Assembly (NCBI GenBank): GCA_025356445.1
Contig: JANXSZ010000046.1
Location: 1 to 64,000, forward strand
Direction: 5' to 3'
Origin: Betaproteobacteria bacterium
GTDB taxonomy: Bacteria > Pseudomonadota > Gammaproteobacteria > Burkholderiales > Burkholderiaceae_C
DNA: 64,000 nucleotides
The translations under genes and the position numbers were made by a program. The notes beneath the pieces are model-generated. The model had not been told where the DNA came from. It did no database searches and was given only the letters and a program-made list of their open reading frames with translations. Within the stretch, counting starts at the first letter, position 1. Every line of letters begins with the position of its first letter. Of this stretch, positions 55,281 to 64,000 are shown one piece after another.

Positions 55281-57290
55281 TTGAACTTATCACGACCTGT
55301 ACAGTGGTTGGCTTCCCTCAAAGTCCGGTTTGCGCTCATGGGAGCGGTGCTTATCATGGGCAGTGTTTGGTTGACGGTGGTGCTTGCGCTGGAGGGTGTG
55401 GGTATCCAGACTCGCCGCGCGGTGATGGATGTCAGTCATGGCCACACCCAGCGGCTGGCGGCGATTGTGTCGTCAAGGGTGGTGGGTTTGCAGCTGCTGC
55501 TGCGCCAAGCCGCAGCACAACTGCCTTTGGACAAGTTGAGCGACAACGCAGCGATGCTGGATCACTTCAATACCCGTCCTTCGCTGTTCGCCATGTTCGA
55601 TCACCATCTGCTGGTCGCCACGCCGGATGGCACCATCACCGCCTATTTGGATGCCAGTGGTGCACGCTACCCGACGGCGTCCTTGTCTGACTGGTCTTAC
55701 TTCACCAAGACAGTACAACAACAGCGTCCCTTTGTGTCTGAGCCACACCGCTCTAACGTCTCGGGTCAATCTATCGTGGTGCTGACGATGCCCCTCATTG
55801 ATGCTGCGGGGCAGGTCGTGGGCGTGATGGCAGGCGGTGTCTCACTGGTAAACAACCGCTTGTTGATGCAACTCACCGATTTGGGATCGGCCTCTGAGGG
55901 GGACAGCACGCTCACGTTTGTGATGGATTCGGCGGGTATGTTGGTTGCCCATCCTGATACCTCGCGCATTTTGCGCGATGCCCGCGATGACGTGCAGCTC
56001 ACGCATTTGGTTGAGAGCTGGGTGCAACAAGGCAGTCCTGTTGAACCCTCTGGACTGTCTGCCTTGTTAGGGGATCAAATTGTGTCAATGGCGGGTGTGC
56101 CTGATGCGGATTGGATGGTGGTGCAAGTGGCCCAGGCGTCCATTCTTTTGGGGGGGCTTCAGCTGATTCGCACGCAGCTGATGTGGCTGGGCTTGGCCGT
56201 GTCTCTGGCGGGGGGGGCTTTGCTGCTGCTGGCGACCATGGCCATCACGCGGCCGCTCAAAATGCTGGAAAAGCGTGCGTTGAAAATGCTGGACAGCACG
56301 TTGCCTTCCGACGAAGGTTGGCCCAATGTTAACGGCGAAGTCGGTCAACTTAGCCGTGTGCTGCGCAGTGCGCTGAAGCAGCGCCAACAGATTGAAGCCA
56401 CCAGCCATGGCCTGCTCGCTCGCATGGAAGCGGTGCTGGGCCATTCCCCAGTGGGTATCTTGTTCACGCGAGACCGAAAAATTGAGCTGGCCAGCGCGTC
56501 CTGGCTCACATTGTTTGGTTATGGCCCTGAAGGGCTGGTGGGGCAATCGGCGCGGGTCCTCTACAGCACAGATGCGTTTTATATCGATTTGGGAAAACGC
56601 GTGGGCGAAGCGTTTTCCCAAGGTAAGCCGTTCGATGAAGAGATTGAGTTTGTCCGGTGCGATGGCGGGCTGTTTTGGGGCCGCTTGCAAGGCGCACCAG
56701 TCAAGGCGGACGATCCGGCTTTGGGCACGATTTGGGTGGTGGAAGACATCACCCATGAGCGAACCCAGAGACAAAATTTGATTTGGCAATCGACCCGAGA
56801 TCCGCTGACCGAGCTGTACAACCGCAGAACTTTTGAGACCATGCTGGGCGACTGTGTGAAAGACCGCCGCGTCAAAGAACCTGTTTCAGTGTTGTTTATT
56901 GATCTTGACCACTTCAAGCAGATCAATGACACCGCTGGCCACGCAGCGGGTGATGATGTGCTGAAGGATGTGTCCAAGCGCATTTGGGCGCAAGTGCGTG
57001 CCAACGACCTCGTAGCACGCCTGGGCGGTGATGAGTTTACGTTGCTGCTGTTGTCATGCGACGGCCCTATGGCGGTCAGTGTGGCTGACAAAATCAGGGC
57101 GTCGATCGCGTCTTTTGCGCTGGAATGGCAAGGCCAGACTTTGCGCATCGGTGCCAGTATTGGCGTGGTGGAGATTGATGAGTCTGTGCCCACAGTTGTA
57201 GCCGTGCTGGCCGCTGCTGATGCCGCTTGCTATGCCGCCAAGCACGCGGGTCGTAACAGGGTGCAGTTGTACCGCGCCGTGACTCTCTGA
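55281..57290 (+). CDS. Membrane diguanylate cyclase with extracellular sensor, PAS and GGDEF domains
   Basis: The 669-residue protein has a first membrane helix (about 18-38), a periplasmic dCache-like sensor (about 40-280), a second helix near 300-320, a PAS domain (about 380-490) and a GGDEF domain. GGDEF is intact (G582 onward), with an I-site RAND five residues before it. It should be an active, product-inhibited cyclase. No EAL domain is present. The start appears to be TTG 55281; ATG 55338 is an alternative that would cut the first helix. It precedes a chemoreceptor gene. Confidence 0.87.
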   Translation: MNLSRPVQWLASLKVRFALMGAVLIMGSVWLTVVLALEGVGIQTRRAVMDVSHGHTQRLAAIVSSRVVGLQLLLRQAAAQLPLDKLSDNAAMLDHFNTRPSLFAMFDHHLLVATPDGTITAYLDASGARYPTASLSDWSYFTKTVQQQRPFVSEPHRSNVSGQSIVVLTMPLIDAAGQVVGVMAGGVSLVNNRLLMQLTDLGSASEGDSTLTFVMDSAGMLVAHPDTSRILRDARDDVQLTHLVESWVQQGSPVEPSGLSALLGDQIVSMAGVPDADWMVVQVAQASILLGGLQLIRTQLMWLGLAVSLAGGALLLLATMAITRPLKMLEKRALKMLDSTLPSDEGWPNVNGEVGQLSRVLRSALKQRQQIEATSHGLLARMEAVLGHSPVGILFTRDRKIELASASWLTLFGYGPEGLVGQSARVLYSTDAFYIDLGKRVGEAFSQGKPFDEEIEFVRCDGGLFWGRLQGAPVKADDPALGTIWVVEDITHERTQRQNLIWQSTRDPLTELYNRRTFETMLGDCVKDRRVKEPVSVLFIDLDHFKQINDTAGHAAGDDVLKDVSKRIWAQVRANDLVARLGGDEFTLLLLSCDGPMAVSVADKIRASIASFALEWQGQTLRIGASIGVVEIDESVPTVVAVLAAADAACYAAKHAGRNRVQLYRAVTL

Positions 57291-57355
57291 CATCGCAAGT
57301 TTTAGGCTTATGCCTTGGGCGCCAGGGTATGTTTTTTTCAGTTTTGAAAGTGTCT

Positions 57356-58897
57356 ATGCCTTCTGTTCGTCAATTTCGTATCGGTACGCGCTTAGCGCTT
57401 GCTTTGGGCATTATTTTGTTGCTTCTGGCGATCACCGTCGGCGTCGGTGTGTGGCGCTTACAAGCCCTGGATGCGACTTCACGTGCGTTGGCCACGGTAG
57501 ATAACGAAAAATTGCAATTGGCGGTGCGCTGGCGGCAAACTATCGATGTGAACTGGGTTCGCACAAAGGCTGCCATCTTGGATGTGAACACCAGCCGCTT
57601 GAAAATATGGCAAGCCGAGATGGATAAAACCTCTGAGGTTTCGGTGGCGTCGCGTTTACGCCTGATTGAGCTTATCCAAAGTACAGAGGGGAAAGCGTTG
57701 ATTGCCAACATTGATGCAGCTCGTGAAGCTTACCGCACGCCACGCGCTAAATTACTGAAGAGCAAAGAAGCGGGCAATGATGTGACCGAGTCCATGGACA
57801 AAGACTTGCTGCCTTTGGCACAAGCGTACAGCCTGTCTATACAACAGCTCGAAGAGCGCCAGCAGAAGATTTATAGCAATTCGCTGGAAGCGGCAAGCCA
57901 AAGTGCATTGCAAGGGCAAATGATATTGTTGGTCGTTGGGTTTATCGCGTTGCTGTTGGGGGCACTTTTCGCATTTGTACTGACGCGTTCCATCGTGCAG
58001 CCCTTGCGTTACGCATCGGACAGTGCAAAGGCTATCCGCGAAGGCGATTTAAGCCAGGCGATCAACATCGATGGTGCTGACGAAGCAAGTGAATTGCTGA
58101 CCTCGTTGCAGTCGATGCAGGCTAATTTGGCGGCGGTGGTGTCCAGTGTGCGTGCAGGGTCTGATTCGGTTGCGATTTCCAGCGCTGAAATTGCCCAGGG
58201 TAACCACGACCTCAGTGCCCGTACCGAAAGCCAAGCCAGCGCGTTGGAGCAGACAGCCGCATCCATGGAGGAACTGGCCTCCACCGTCAAAAAAAATGCC
58301 GATAACGCCCGCGAGGCTAATCAGCTTGCGCAGAGCGCCAGCACCGTAGCGATCCAAGGCGGTGAGGTGGTTGCCAAAGTAGTGGACACCATGGTGGGCA
58401 TCAACACGTCCAGCAAGAAAATTGCGGACATCATCAGTGTGATCGACGGAATAGCTTTTCAAACCAATATTCTGGCCTTGAACGCGGCTGTTGAGGCTGC
58501 TCGTGCCGGCGAGCAAGGGCGTGGTTTTGCTGTCGTTGCGAGCGAGGTCAGAAGCCTCGCCGGGCGAAGTGCCGATGCCGCCAAAGAAATCAAAGCACTC
58601 ATCAACGACAGTGTGGAGCGTGTTACGCATGGCTCGATCTTGGTCGATCAGGCCGGGGCCACCATGACCGAAGTGGTGTCCAGCATTCGGCGGGTGACGG
58701 ACATCATGGGCGAAATCAGCTCGGCCAGCTCAGAGCAAAGCGCGGGCATGGCGCAGGTTGGTGAAGCGGTGAACCAAATGGACCAGGTAACGCAGCAGAA
58801 TGCGGCCCTGGTCGAAGAGATGGCAGCCGCCGCCTCCAGTCTGAAATCGCAAGCGCAGACATTGGTCAAAACAGTGGCTGTGTTTCGAGTCGGTTAA
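57356..58897 (+). CDS. Methyl-accepting chemotaxis protein
   Basis: The 513-residue chemoreceptor has an N-terminal membrane helix ([20 protein letters not shown]), a four-helix-bundle-type periplasmic domain, a second helix near 190 and a HAMP region. A signalling hairpin follows whose tip is [20 protein letters not shown]. No C-terminal CheR-binding pentapeptide is present. The ligand is unknown. ATG 57329 is an alternative start. Adjacency to the cyclase at 55281 suggests a shared motility or surface theme. thrS regulation begins 41 bases after its stop. Confidence 0.9.
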   Translation: MPSVRQFRIGTRLALALGIILLLLAITVGVGVWRLQALDATSRALATVDNEKLQLAVRWRQTIDVNWVRTKAAILDVNTSRLKIWQAEMDKTSEVSVASRLRLIELIQSTEGKALIANIDAAREAYRTPRAKLLKSKEAGNDVTESMDKDLLPLAQAYSLSIQQLEERQQKIYSNSLEAASQSALQGQMILLVVGFIALLLGALFAFVLTRSIVQPLRYASDSAKAIREGDLSQAINIDGADEASELLTSLQSMQANLAAVVSSVRAGSDSVAISSAEIAQGNHDLSARTESQASALEQTAASMEELASTVKKNADNAREANQLAQSASTVAIQGGEVVAKVVDTMVGINTSSKKIADIISVIDGIAFQTNILALNAAVEAARAGEQGRGFAVVASEVRSLAGRSADAAKEIKALINDSVERVTHGSILVDQAGATMTEVVSSIRRVTDIMGEISSASSEQSAGMAQVGEAVNQMDQVTQQNAALVEEMAAAASSLKSQAQTLVKTVAVFRVG

Positions 58898-58938
58898 AAT
58901 GAAAGTTAAACAACAAGGATGAGAAAGGCACTTTGGTT

Positions 58939-58989
58939 ATGACACCGCGAACTACACCGACGACGTTTTTACACCTCACAGGTCGCTAG
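58939..58989 (+). CDS. Threonine-rich leader peptide of the thrS attenuator
   Basis: A 16-codon frame, MTPRTTPTTFLHLTGR, starts at ATG 58939 and ends at TAG 58987. Six of its 16 residues are Thr, read by four different-looking codons (ACA, ACT, ACG), including a run of Thr-Thr-Pro-Thr-Thr. AAAGG lies ten bases upstream. It fits a stalling leader: scarcity of charged tRNA-Thr should hold the ribosome over the Thr codons. It is not a separate enzyme. Confidence 0.8.
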   Translation: MTPRTTPTTFLHLTGR

Positions 58990-58990
58990 T

Positions 58991-59056
58991 CCGCGCGCCG
59001 TGGGCGCGAAGTGCTATTGAATTCAGAGTGAAAGCGCGGTTTAATCCGCGCTTTTT
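58991..59056 (+). promoter_or_regulatory. thrS transcription attenuator (alternative stems and terminator)
   Basis: CCGCGC at 58991-58996 (arm 2) can pair with GCGCGG at 59034-59039 (arm 3). Arm 3 otherwise pairs with an identical CCGCGC at 59046-59051 (arm 4). A third choice is the CGCGCC/GGCGCG hairpin at 58994-59008 (arm 1-like). The 3:4 stem is AAAGCGCGG/CCGCGCTTT with a TTTTT tail, a terminator. A ribosome stopping at TAG 58987 would cover arm 2 and allow termination; one stalled at Thr codons would leave arm 2 free to block it. Confidence 0.78.
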
Positions 59057-59113
59057 GCATTCTGAGCGACTGTTCTCCTTTCTGCGTTTTTCCTGTTCTT
59101 ACAAGTTCCCAAC

Positions 59114-61021
59114 ATGATCCACATTACGCTTCCTGACGGTTCACAACGCGAATTTCCTGGCCCGGTAACGGTGGGTGAAGTCGCGTCTTCCATTGGCGCA
59201 GGCCTCGCCAAAGCTGCGCTGGCTGGCAAAATTGACGGCAAAGTCGTTGATACCAGCTACTTGATCGAGGCTGACAGCCCACTGTCCATTATTACGGCCA
59301 AGGATGCGGACGGCCTGGATGTGATCCGTCACTCCGCCGCCCACTTGTTGGCTTACGCAGTGAAGGATTTGTTCCCTGATGCACAGGTGACGATTGGCCC
59401 AGTCATTGAGCATGGTTTTTTCTACGACTTTTCGTACAAACGCCCGTTCACACTGGACGATCTGGTAGCGATTGAAAAGCGCATGAGCGAGCTGGCCGCC
59501 AAAGATGAGCCGGTGCTGCGCCGCGTACTGCCGCGTGACGAAGCCGTCGCCTACTTCAAAGGCATGGGTGAGCACTACAAGGCGGAAATCATCGGCAGCA
59601 TTCCTGCGGGTGAAGACGTGTCGCTTTACCGCGAAGGTGCATTTGAAGACCTGTGCCGTGGCCCGCACGTCCCCAGCACTGGCAAGCTCAAGCACTTTAA
59701 GCTGATGAAGGTGGCTGGTGCGTATTGGCGTGGCGACCACCGCAACGAAATGCTGCAGCGCATTTACGGCACGGCATGGGCGACGAAAGACGAGTTGCAA
59801 CAGCATTTGCTGATGCTGGAAGAGGCCGAAAAGCGCGACCACCGCAAATTAGGCAAAGAGTTGGATTACTTCCACATGGACGAACACGCGCCGGGCTTGG
59901 TGTTCTGGCACCCCAAGGGCTGGGCACTGTGGCAGCAGGTCGAGCAGTACATGCGCCATGTCTATGTTGATAACGGTTACCAGGAAGTCAAAGGCCCACA
60001 GATTTTGGACAAAGGCTTGTGGGAAAAGACAGGCCATTGGGCCAACTACCGCGACAACATGTTCACTACCGAGTCGGAGAAGCGCGAATACGCCCTGAAA
60101 CCGATGAACTGCCCTGGTCATGTGTTGATCTTCAAGTCGGATTTGCGCAGTTACCGCGATTTGCCATTGCGCTACGGTGAATTCGGCCAGTGCCACCGCA
60201 ACGAGCCCAGCGGCGCGCTGCACGGCATCATGCGCGTGCGTGGTTTTACGCAGGATGACGGCCACGTGTTTTGTACTGAAGATCAAATCTTGGATGAATG
60301 CGTGGCCTACACCACGCTGCTGCAAAAGGTCTATAAAGACTTTGGCTTCACTGACATCATTTACAAAGTAGCCACACGGCCTGATAACCGTGTAGGTTCG
60401 GACGAGTTGTGGGATAAAGCTGAGTTCGCGGTCATGGAGTCGCTGCGCCGCTCAGGCGTTGACTACATCGTGTCGCCTGGTGACGGTGCGTTCTACGGCC
60501 CCAAGATCGAATACACGCTGAAAGACGCGATTGGTCGCCAGTGGCAGTGCGGCACTATGCAGGTTGATTTCAACACCGCTGAACGTCTGGGCGGTGAGTA
60601 CGTGACTGAAACCAGTGGCCGTGCGCACCCTGTGATGCTGCACCGTGCCATCGTCGGAAGCTTGGAACGATTTATCGGTATTTTGATTGAGCAACATGCT
60701 GGTGCCATGCCCGCATGGCTGGCTCCGGTGCAGGTTTCGGTGCTCAATATCAGCGAAGGACAGGCTGATTACGCCCGTGATGTTGCTAAAGCGCTGCAAA
60801 ATCAAGGGCTTAGGGTCAACCTCGACCTGCACAACGAGAAAATAACGTATAAAATACGGAAGCATTCGATGCAAAAGCTGCCCTATATCCTTGTTCTAGG
60901 TGACAAAGAAAAGGCAGCAGGTGCCGTCGCAGTGCGCGCCCGAGGCAATCTTGACCTCGGTGTGATGTCCTTAGAAGCGTTCTCGCAACGCATCATCAGC
61001 GACATTGCTTCCAAAGTTTAA
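59114..61021 (+). CDS. thrS: Threonyl-tRNA synthetase
   Basis: The 635-residue class II synthetase charges tRNA-Thr. It has an N-terminal TGS domain (about 1-60), an editing domain with the [11 protein letters not shown] motif (HxxxH, about residue 75), catalytic motifs including [10 protein letters not shown] (Zn-binding Cys) and [13 protein letters not shown], and a C-terminal anticodon-binding domain. Upstream lies the Thr-rich attenuator. The order thrS-infC-rpmI-rplT-pheST is the classic translation cluster. Confidence 0.97.
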   Translation: MIHITLPDGSQREFPGPVTVGEVASSIGAGLAKAALAGKIDGKVVDTSYLIEADSPLSIITAKDADGLDVIRHSAAHLLAYAVKDLFPDAQVTIGPVIEHGFFYDFSYKRPFTLDDLVAIEKRMSELAAKDEPVLRRVLPRDEAVAYFKGMGEHYKAEIIGSIPAGEDVSLYREGAFEDLCRGPHVPSTGKLKHFKLMKVAGAYWRGDHRNEMLQRIYGTAWATKDELQQHLLMLEEAEKRDHRKLGKELDYFHMDEHAPGLVFWHPKGWALWQQVEQYMRHVYVDNGYQEVKGPQILDKGLWEKTGHWANYRDNMFTTESEKREYALKPMNCPGHVLIFKSDLRSYRDLPLRYGEFGQCHRNEPSGALHGIMRVRGFTQDDGHVFCTEDQILDECVAYTTLLQKVYKDFGFTDIIYKVATRPDNRVGSDELWDKAEFAVMESLRRSGVDYIVSPGDGAFYGPKIEYTLKDAIGRQWQCGTMQVDFNTAERLGGEYVTETSGRAHPVMLHRAIVGSLERFIGILIEQHAGAMPAWLAPVQVSVLNISEGQADYARDVAKALQNQGLRVNLDLHNEKITYKIRKHSMQKLPYILVLGDKEKAAGAVAVRARGNLDLGVMSLEAFSQRIISDIASKV

Positions 61022-61056
61022 TTCCGTTAAGTTTTTGACGAATCAGCCTTTGACCA

Positions 61057-61092
61057 GCGCGCACCGGGCGGTGTGCGCTATCTTTTTGATAG
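61057..61092 (+). terminator. Hairpin and T tract between thrS and infC
   Basis: GCGCGCACC (61057-61065) pairs with GGTGTGCGC (61070-61078) around GGGC, with TATCTTTTT after it. CTATC-TTTTT-GATAG (61078-61092) is a second small hairpin overlapping the tract. It may be a partial terminator or mark the infC leader. Confidence 0.55.
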
Positions 61093-61117
61093 TACTTTGA
61101 TTCTAAGGATTTGAGCC

Positions 61118-61711
61118 ATAGCTACTGAATACCGCGACCGTCGCCACCGCGAGGAACGCAAACACCGCCTTAACCGGGAAATCATGGCCCCGGAAGTTCG
61201 CCTCTCAGGAGTCGATAACGAGCCACTCGGGGTGGTCAATATCAACGAAGCTTTGCGTCTAGCAGGTGAGTTGGATGTTGACTTGGTCGAAATTGCCGCT
61301 ACGGCTGTCCCTCCGGTTTGCCGGTTGATGGACTACGGCAAATTCAAATACCAAGAGCAAAAGCGTGCTGCAGAGGCTAAAGCCAAGCAAACCGTCATCG
61401 AAATCAAGGAAATTAAATTTCGCCCTGGTACTGATGATGGCGACTACAACATCAAGATGCGCAATATTCGGCGTTTCTTGGGCGAAGGCGATAAGTGCAA
61501 GATCACTTTGCGCTTTCGGGGGCGTGAAATCACCCATCAGGAAATCGGCATGGCCTTGCTTAACCGTATCCGTGACGAGTTGGCTGACATCATTTTGGTT
61601 GAGCAATTTCCTAAGCTGGAAGGGCGCCAGATGATCATGATGATCGCTCCTGGCAAGAAGAAGATCGCGGTGAAACCAGTGGTTGCGGCTGAAGCGGCGC
61701 AAGCGGCTTAA
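61118..61711 (+). CDS. infC: Translation initiation factor IF-3, AUA start codon
   Basis: The 197-residue factor prevents 30S-50S joining and selects the start codon. The frame upstream of the first ATG (61184) encodes the expected IF-3 N terminus, [20 protein letters not shown]; the next residues [11 protein letters not shown] align with the conserved NGEIRAQEVRLTG-type segment. The only candidate start before ATG 61184 is ATA at 61118, with AAGGA eight bases upstream and an in-frame TGA at 61112. No ATG, GTG or TTG lies between. E. coli infC uses AUU, and IF-3 then represses its own synthesis, so the same logic is likely here. [12 protein letters not shown] and [15 protein letters not shown] confirm the family. 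Confidence 0.92.
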   Translation: MATEYRDRRHREERKHRLNREIMAPEVRLSGVDNEPLGVVNINEALRLAGELDVDLVEIAATAVPPVCRLMDYGKFKYQEQKRAAEAKAKQTVIEIKEIKFRPGTDDGDYNIKMRNIRRFLGEGDKCKITLRFRGREITHQEIGMALLNRIRDELADIILVEQFPKLEGRQMIMMIAPGKKKIAVKPVVAAEAAQAA

Positions 61712-61908
61712 TCAGTCAAAAAATTTAGAGCGTAGCTTCAGCTGCGCTTTGAGTCGGGCAGCGCTGAAAAGCGCACCCTTGTAACGGTGTCAAAGTCGTT
61801 ACTAAAAAGTGTTTAACTTTATTGTTTTTCACTAAAAGTGGCTCGGGGCCGTCAAGTCTGCAAGGGTTCTTTGCAGCGCCTCACGAGCACAATGTTAAGG
61901 AGCATCTG
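61712..61908 (+). promoter_or_regulatory. Leader between infC and rpmI with hairpins, possible L20 operator
   Basis: Stem 1 is AGCGTAGC/GCTGCGCT (61729-61748) with a TTCA loop; stem 2 is GCGCT-GAAA-AGCGC (61761-61774). L20 is known to repress rpmI-rplT translation in E. coli by binding upstream RNA. This 197-base gap is the right place, but the sequence here is not recognised as that site. Confidence 0.3.
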
Positions 61909-62112
61909 ATGCCCAAAATGAAGACCAAGAGCAGTGCGAAAAAGCGTTTCCGCGTTCGTCCTGGTGGAACCGTCAAGCGCGGTCAAGCCTTCAAACGTCA
62001 CATCTTGACGAAGAAGACCACCAAAAACAAACGCCAATTGCGTGGAACAGTAGGTGTGCATGAGACCAATATGGGTCACATGGCGCAAATGCTGCCCGGC
62101 CGTGGCATTTAA
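61909..62112 (+). CDS. rpmI: 50S ribosomal protein L35
   Basis: The 67-residue basic protein starts [19 protein letters not shown] and is typical of L35. AAGGAG lies eight bases before ATG 61909; the longer open frame upstream is not coding. rplT follows after 26 bases. Confidence 0.96.
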   Translation: MPKMKTKSSAKKRFRVRPGGTVKRGQAFKRHILTKKTTKNKRQLRGTVGVHETNMGHMAQMLPGRGI

Positions 62113-62138
62113 TTTAACGACGAACAAGGAGTAATTAC

Positions 62139-62498
62139 ATGCCTCGCGTCAAACGTGGTGTAACGGCCAGAGCCCGTCACAAAAAAGTACTCGCCCTCGC
62201 AAAGGGCTTCCGTGGTCGCCGCGGTAACGTCTATCGCATCGCTAAAGAAGCGGTGATGAAGGCTGGGCAATATGCCTACCGTGACCGCCGCACCAAGAAG
62301 CGTGTATTCCGTCAACTGTGGATTGCGCGTATCAACGCTGCAGCCCGTAGCTGCGGTATGACGTACAGCCAGTTCGCCAATGGCGTGCGTAAAGCTGGCA
62401 TCGAGATTGACCGCAAGGTTCTCTCTGACATGGCGATCCATGACATGCCTGCCTTCGCGAGCATCGTTGAAACGGTACGCGCCAAGCTGGCAGCTTAA
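62139..62498 (+). CDS. rplT: 50S ribosomal protein L20
   Basis: The 119-residue protein is a primary 23S rRNA binder needed for early 50S assembly. [20 protein letters not shown] and the helical RNA-binding region [20 protein letters not shown] are characteristic. In E. coli, L20 represses the rpmI-rplT leader. AAGGAG precedes ATG 62139. Confidence 0.97.
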   Translation: MPRVKRGVTARARHKKVLALAKGFRGRRGNVYRIAKEAVMKAGQYAYRDRRTKKRVFRQLWIARINAAARSCGMTYSQFANGVRKAGIEIDRKVLSDMAIHDMPAFASIVETVRAKLAA

Positions 62499-62512
62499 AA
62501 CTGCAACGCTGA

Positions 62513-62590
62513 CATGCTATCTTTTTGGTAGCTGTCTGCGCCCATAGAACAAGGGCTAGCGCTTTAATCGGCACTAGCCCTTTGTTTTTT
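62513..62590 (+). terminator. Terminator between rplT and pheS, within a dispersed-repeat element
   Basis: AAGGGCTAG (62551-62559) pairs with CTAGCCCTT (62574-62582), followed by TTTTTT (62585-62590). The surrounding GCTATC...GGTAGCTGTCTGCGC resembles the AGCT/ATAGC repeat. In E. coli the same gap carries the pheM attenuator, but no Phe-rich frame is seen here. Confidence 0.75.
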
Positions 62591-62629
62591 ACAGAATTCA
62601 AAAGCTAGCAAAAGCTATAAAAACAAGTT

Positions 62630-63706
62630 ATGAACGAGTTGGACTCATTGGCAGCAGACGCACAAACCGCGTTTGCGCAAGCCACCACACCGGCTGAGCT
62701 GGAAAATGCCAAAGCCCTGTTCTTGGGTAAATCAGGCCGCGTAACGGCGCTGATGAAGGGCATGGCTGCACTGAGCGTAGAAGAAAAAAAATCCCTCGGC
62801 GCTGCCATCAACGTGACCAAGCAGTCCATTGAGACCGCCTTGACGGAACGCCGCCAAGCGCTGGCCGATGCCGAATTGCAAATTCAACTCAAAGCCGAAG
62901 CGCTGGACGTGAGTCTGCCTGGTCGTGCGCGCGGGCAAGGCGGTTTGCATCCCGTTAGCCTGACGTTGGAACGCATTGAGCAGATTTTTGCCAGCATGGG
63001 CTTCGACGTGGCCGATGGCCCAGAAATCGAAAGCGACTGGCACAGCTTCACCTCACTGAACAACCCGCCCAACCACCCTGCGCGCTCGATGCAAGACACG
63101 TTCTACGTGGACATCAAAGGTGACGACGGCATTCCCTACAACCTGCGTCCGCACACCAGCCCCATGCAGGTGCGTTTTGCCCACCAGCACATCAAAAAAC
63201 ACGCTGAGGCTGTCAAGGTCGCAGCAGCCGCAGGTCTGCCCGAGCCGGGGATGCCGGAGGTGCGCGTGATCGCCCCGGGTCGTACTTACCGCGTTGACAG
63301 CGATGCCACCCATTCGCCTATGTTCCACCAGTGCGAAGGCTTGTGGCTGGGTGAGAACGTGAGCTTCAAAGACCTGAAAGTTGTATTCACCAGTTTTTGC
63401 CGCACCTTTTTTGAGAGCGATGATCTGGCGCTGCGCTTTCGGCCCAGTTTCTTTCCATTCACCGAGCCGAGTGCAGAAATCGACATCCAGTTTCAAAGCG
63501 GCCCCTTGGCTGGGCGCTGGCTGGAAGTGGCAGGCTCGGGTCAAGTCCACCCAAATGTGGTGCGCAACATGGGTCTGGACCCCGAAAAGTACATCGGCTT
63601 TGCTTTCGGTATGGGCCCCGATCGTCTGACCATGCTGCGTTATGGCGTGAACGATTTACGTTTGTTCTTTGATGGCGATGTGCGCTTTTTGAGCCAATTC
63701 CGCTAA
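62630..63706 (+). CDS. pheS: Phenylalanyl-tRNA synthetase, alpha subunit
   Basis: The 358-residue subunit carries the class II catalytic core of the heterotetramer that charges tRNA-Phe. An N-terminal coiled coil (about 1-90) contacts t[22 protein letters not shown] and [16 protein letters not shown] are catalytic-core motifs, and [14 protein letters not shown] is typical. pheT begins 25 bases after the stop. Upstream is a terminator, so pheST may be partly uncoupled from rplT. Confidence 0.97.
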   Translation: MNELDSLAADAQTAFAQATTPAELENAKALFLGKSGRVTALMKGMAALSVEEKKSLGAAINVTKQSIETALTERRQALADAELQIQLKAEALDVSLPGRARGQGGLHPVSLTLERIEQIFASMGFDVADGPEIESDWHSFTSLNNPPNHPARSMQDTFYVDIKGDDGIPYNLRPHTSPMQVRFAHQHIKKHAEAVKVAAAAGLPEPGMPEVRVIAPGRTYRVDSDATHSPMFHQCEGLWLGENVSFKDLKVVFTSFCRTFFESDDLALRFRPSFFPFTEPSAEIDIQFQSGPLAGRWLEVAGSGQVHPNVVRNMGLDPEKYIGFAFGMGPDRLTMLRYGVNDLRLFFDGDVRFLSQFR

Positions 63707-63731
63707 CCGCCAACCACTCTAAAAAAGAACT

Positions 63732-64000
63732 ATGCAATTCCCTGAATCCTGGTTGCGCGAATTTTGCAACCCCGCTTTAAGTACCCAACAGCTCGCTGAT
63801 CTCCTGACCATGGCCGGCCTGGAGGTGGAGGACACCCAGCCTGCTGCGCCACCGTTCAGCCATATTGTGGTGGGCGAAATCAAAGAGGCTGTCCAGCACC
63901 CCAATGCAGACCGCCTGCGTATTTGCCAGGTGGACGTAGGTCAAGCCGCTTTGCTGAACATCGTTTGTGGCGCTCCTAATGCCCGCGCTGGTATCAAGGT
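63732..64000 (+). CDS. pheT: Phenylalanyl-tRNA synthetase, beta subunit, N-terminal part
   Basis: The frame is cut by the right edge after about 89 residues. [20 protein letters not shown] is the usual start, followed by [17 protein letters not shown] and the tRNA-binding OB-fold region ([20 protein letters not shown]). It forms the alpha2-beta2 enzyme with PheS and later carries the editing site. Confidence 0.96.
   Translation, partial: MQFPESWLREFCNPALSTQQLADLLTMAGLEVEDTQPAAPPFSHIVVGEIKEAVQHPNADRLRICQVDVGQAALLNIVCGAPNARAGIK

Noticed and set aside
58898-59113. T-box riboswitch before thrS
   Set aside because: No T-box sequence or specifier loop is seen; T-boxes are mainly Gram-positive, and a leader peptide explains the region better.
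61184-61711. infC starting at the first ATG (61184)
   Set aside because: It would remove 22 N-terminal residues that match IF-3; the ATA at 61118 has the ribosome site.
62515-62532. Five-codon frame MLSFW as a Phe leader for pheST
   Set aside because: One Phe codon only, no clear ribosome site, and it sits in a repeat element; not a convincing attenuator peptide.

Overview
The window looks like the chromosome of a betaproteobacterium in Burkholderiales, most likely Comamonadaceae (Rhodoferax/Curvibacter/Limnohabitans type). I infer this from moderately high GC, four Bug/TctC-type solute-binding proteins without their membrane partners, a Comamonas-like protocatechuate 4,5-cleavage operon, the ModA-like and Uma2 accessory genes, short AGCT/ATAGC palindromic repeats, and the order thrS-infC-rpmI-rplT-pheS-pheT. 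The assignment is by protein resemblance read by eye, not by a search.

Layout. (1) 1-418 (minus): N-terminal part of a CD-NTase (SMODS-type nucleotidyltransferase), so a CBASS-like defence locus probably continues beyond the left edge. A 686-base non-coding stretch rich in inverted repeats follows. (2) 1.1-11.9 kb: clpS-clpA, an SDR/thioesterase pair, a metal-dependent hydrolase divergent from a TetR regulator, an AhpD-like protein, a Bug protein, a PAS-PAS-PAS-GGDEF-EAL protein with an altered EAL domain, and a cupin. (3) 12-21 kb: LysR regulator plus Bug protein divergent from the protocatechuate 4,5-cleavage operon (ModA-like protein, ligJ, ligK, Bug protein, ligI, ligA, ligB, ligC). The operon takes protocatechuate to pyruvate and oxaloacetate. 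(4) 21-29 kb: aldo/keto reductase, Uma2-family protein, thrC-mobB-moeA-moaD, a reversed dapA-like gene, moaE, a Bug protein. A perfect pseudoknot-forming segment lies just upstream of moaE. (5) 29-43 kb: clpB with a sigma-32-like promoter, small envelope proteins, a FAD oxidoreductase, AraC/MFS pair, thioesterase, periplasmic binding protein, DUF2141 protein, carotenoid oxygenase and a ThDP enzyme. (6) 43-49.7 kb (minus): an operon of TonB-dependent receptor, exbB, exbD, tonB and a metallophosphoesterase lipoprotein, with an outer-membrane-type protein upstream. (7) 49.7-58.9 kb: two EamA exporters, a SWIB protein with a histone-H1-like tail, an RraA-family protein, a gamma-glutamylcyclotransferase-like protein, isocitrate lyase, a diguanylate cyclase and a chemoreceptor. 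(8) 58.9-64 kb: the thrS-infC-rpmI-rplT-pheS-pheT translation cluster.

Main signals. The clearest is a complete ribosome-mediated attenuator in front of thrS: a 16-residue leader peptide with six threonines, a duplicated CCGCGC arm that can form either antiterminator or terminator, and a terminator. infC appears to start at an AUA codon. The moaD-moaE gap carries a perfect 9+10 bp H-type pseudoknot. The EAL domain of the 826-residue c-di-GMP protein has EVL in place of EAL and Lys in place of a conserved catalytic Glu. The left edge holds a CD-NTase whose operon should be read in the neighbouring sequence.
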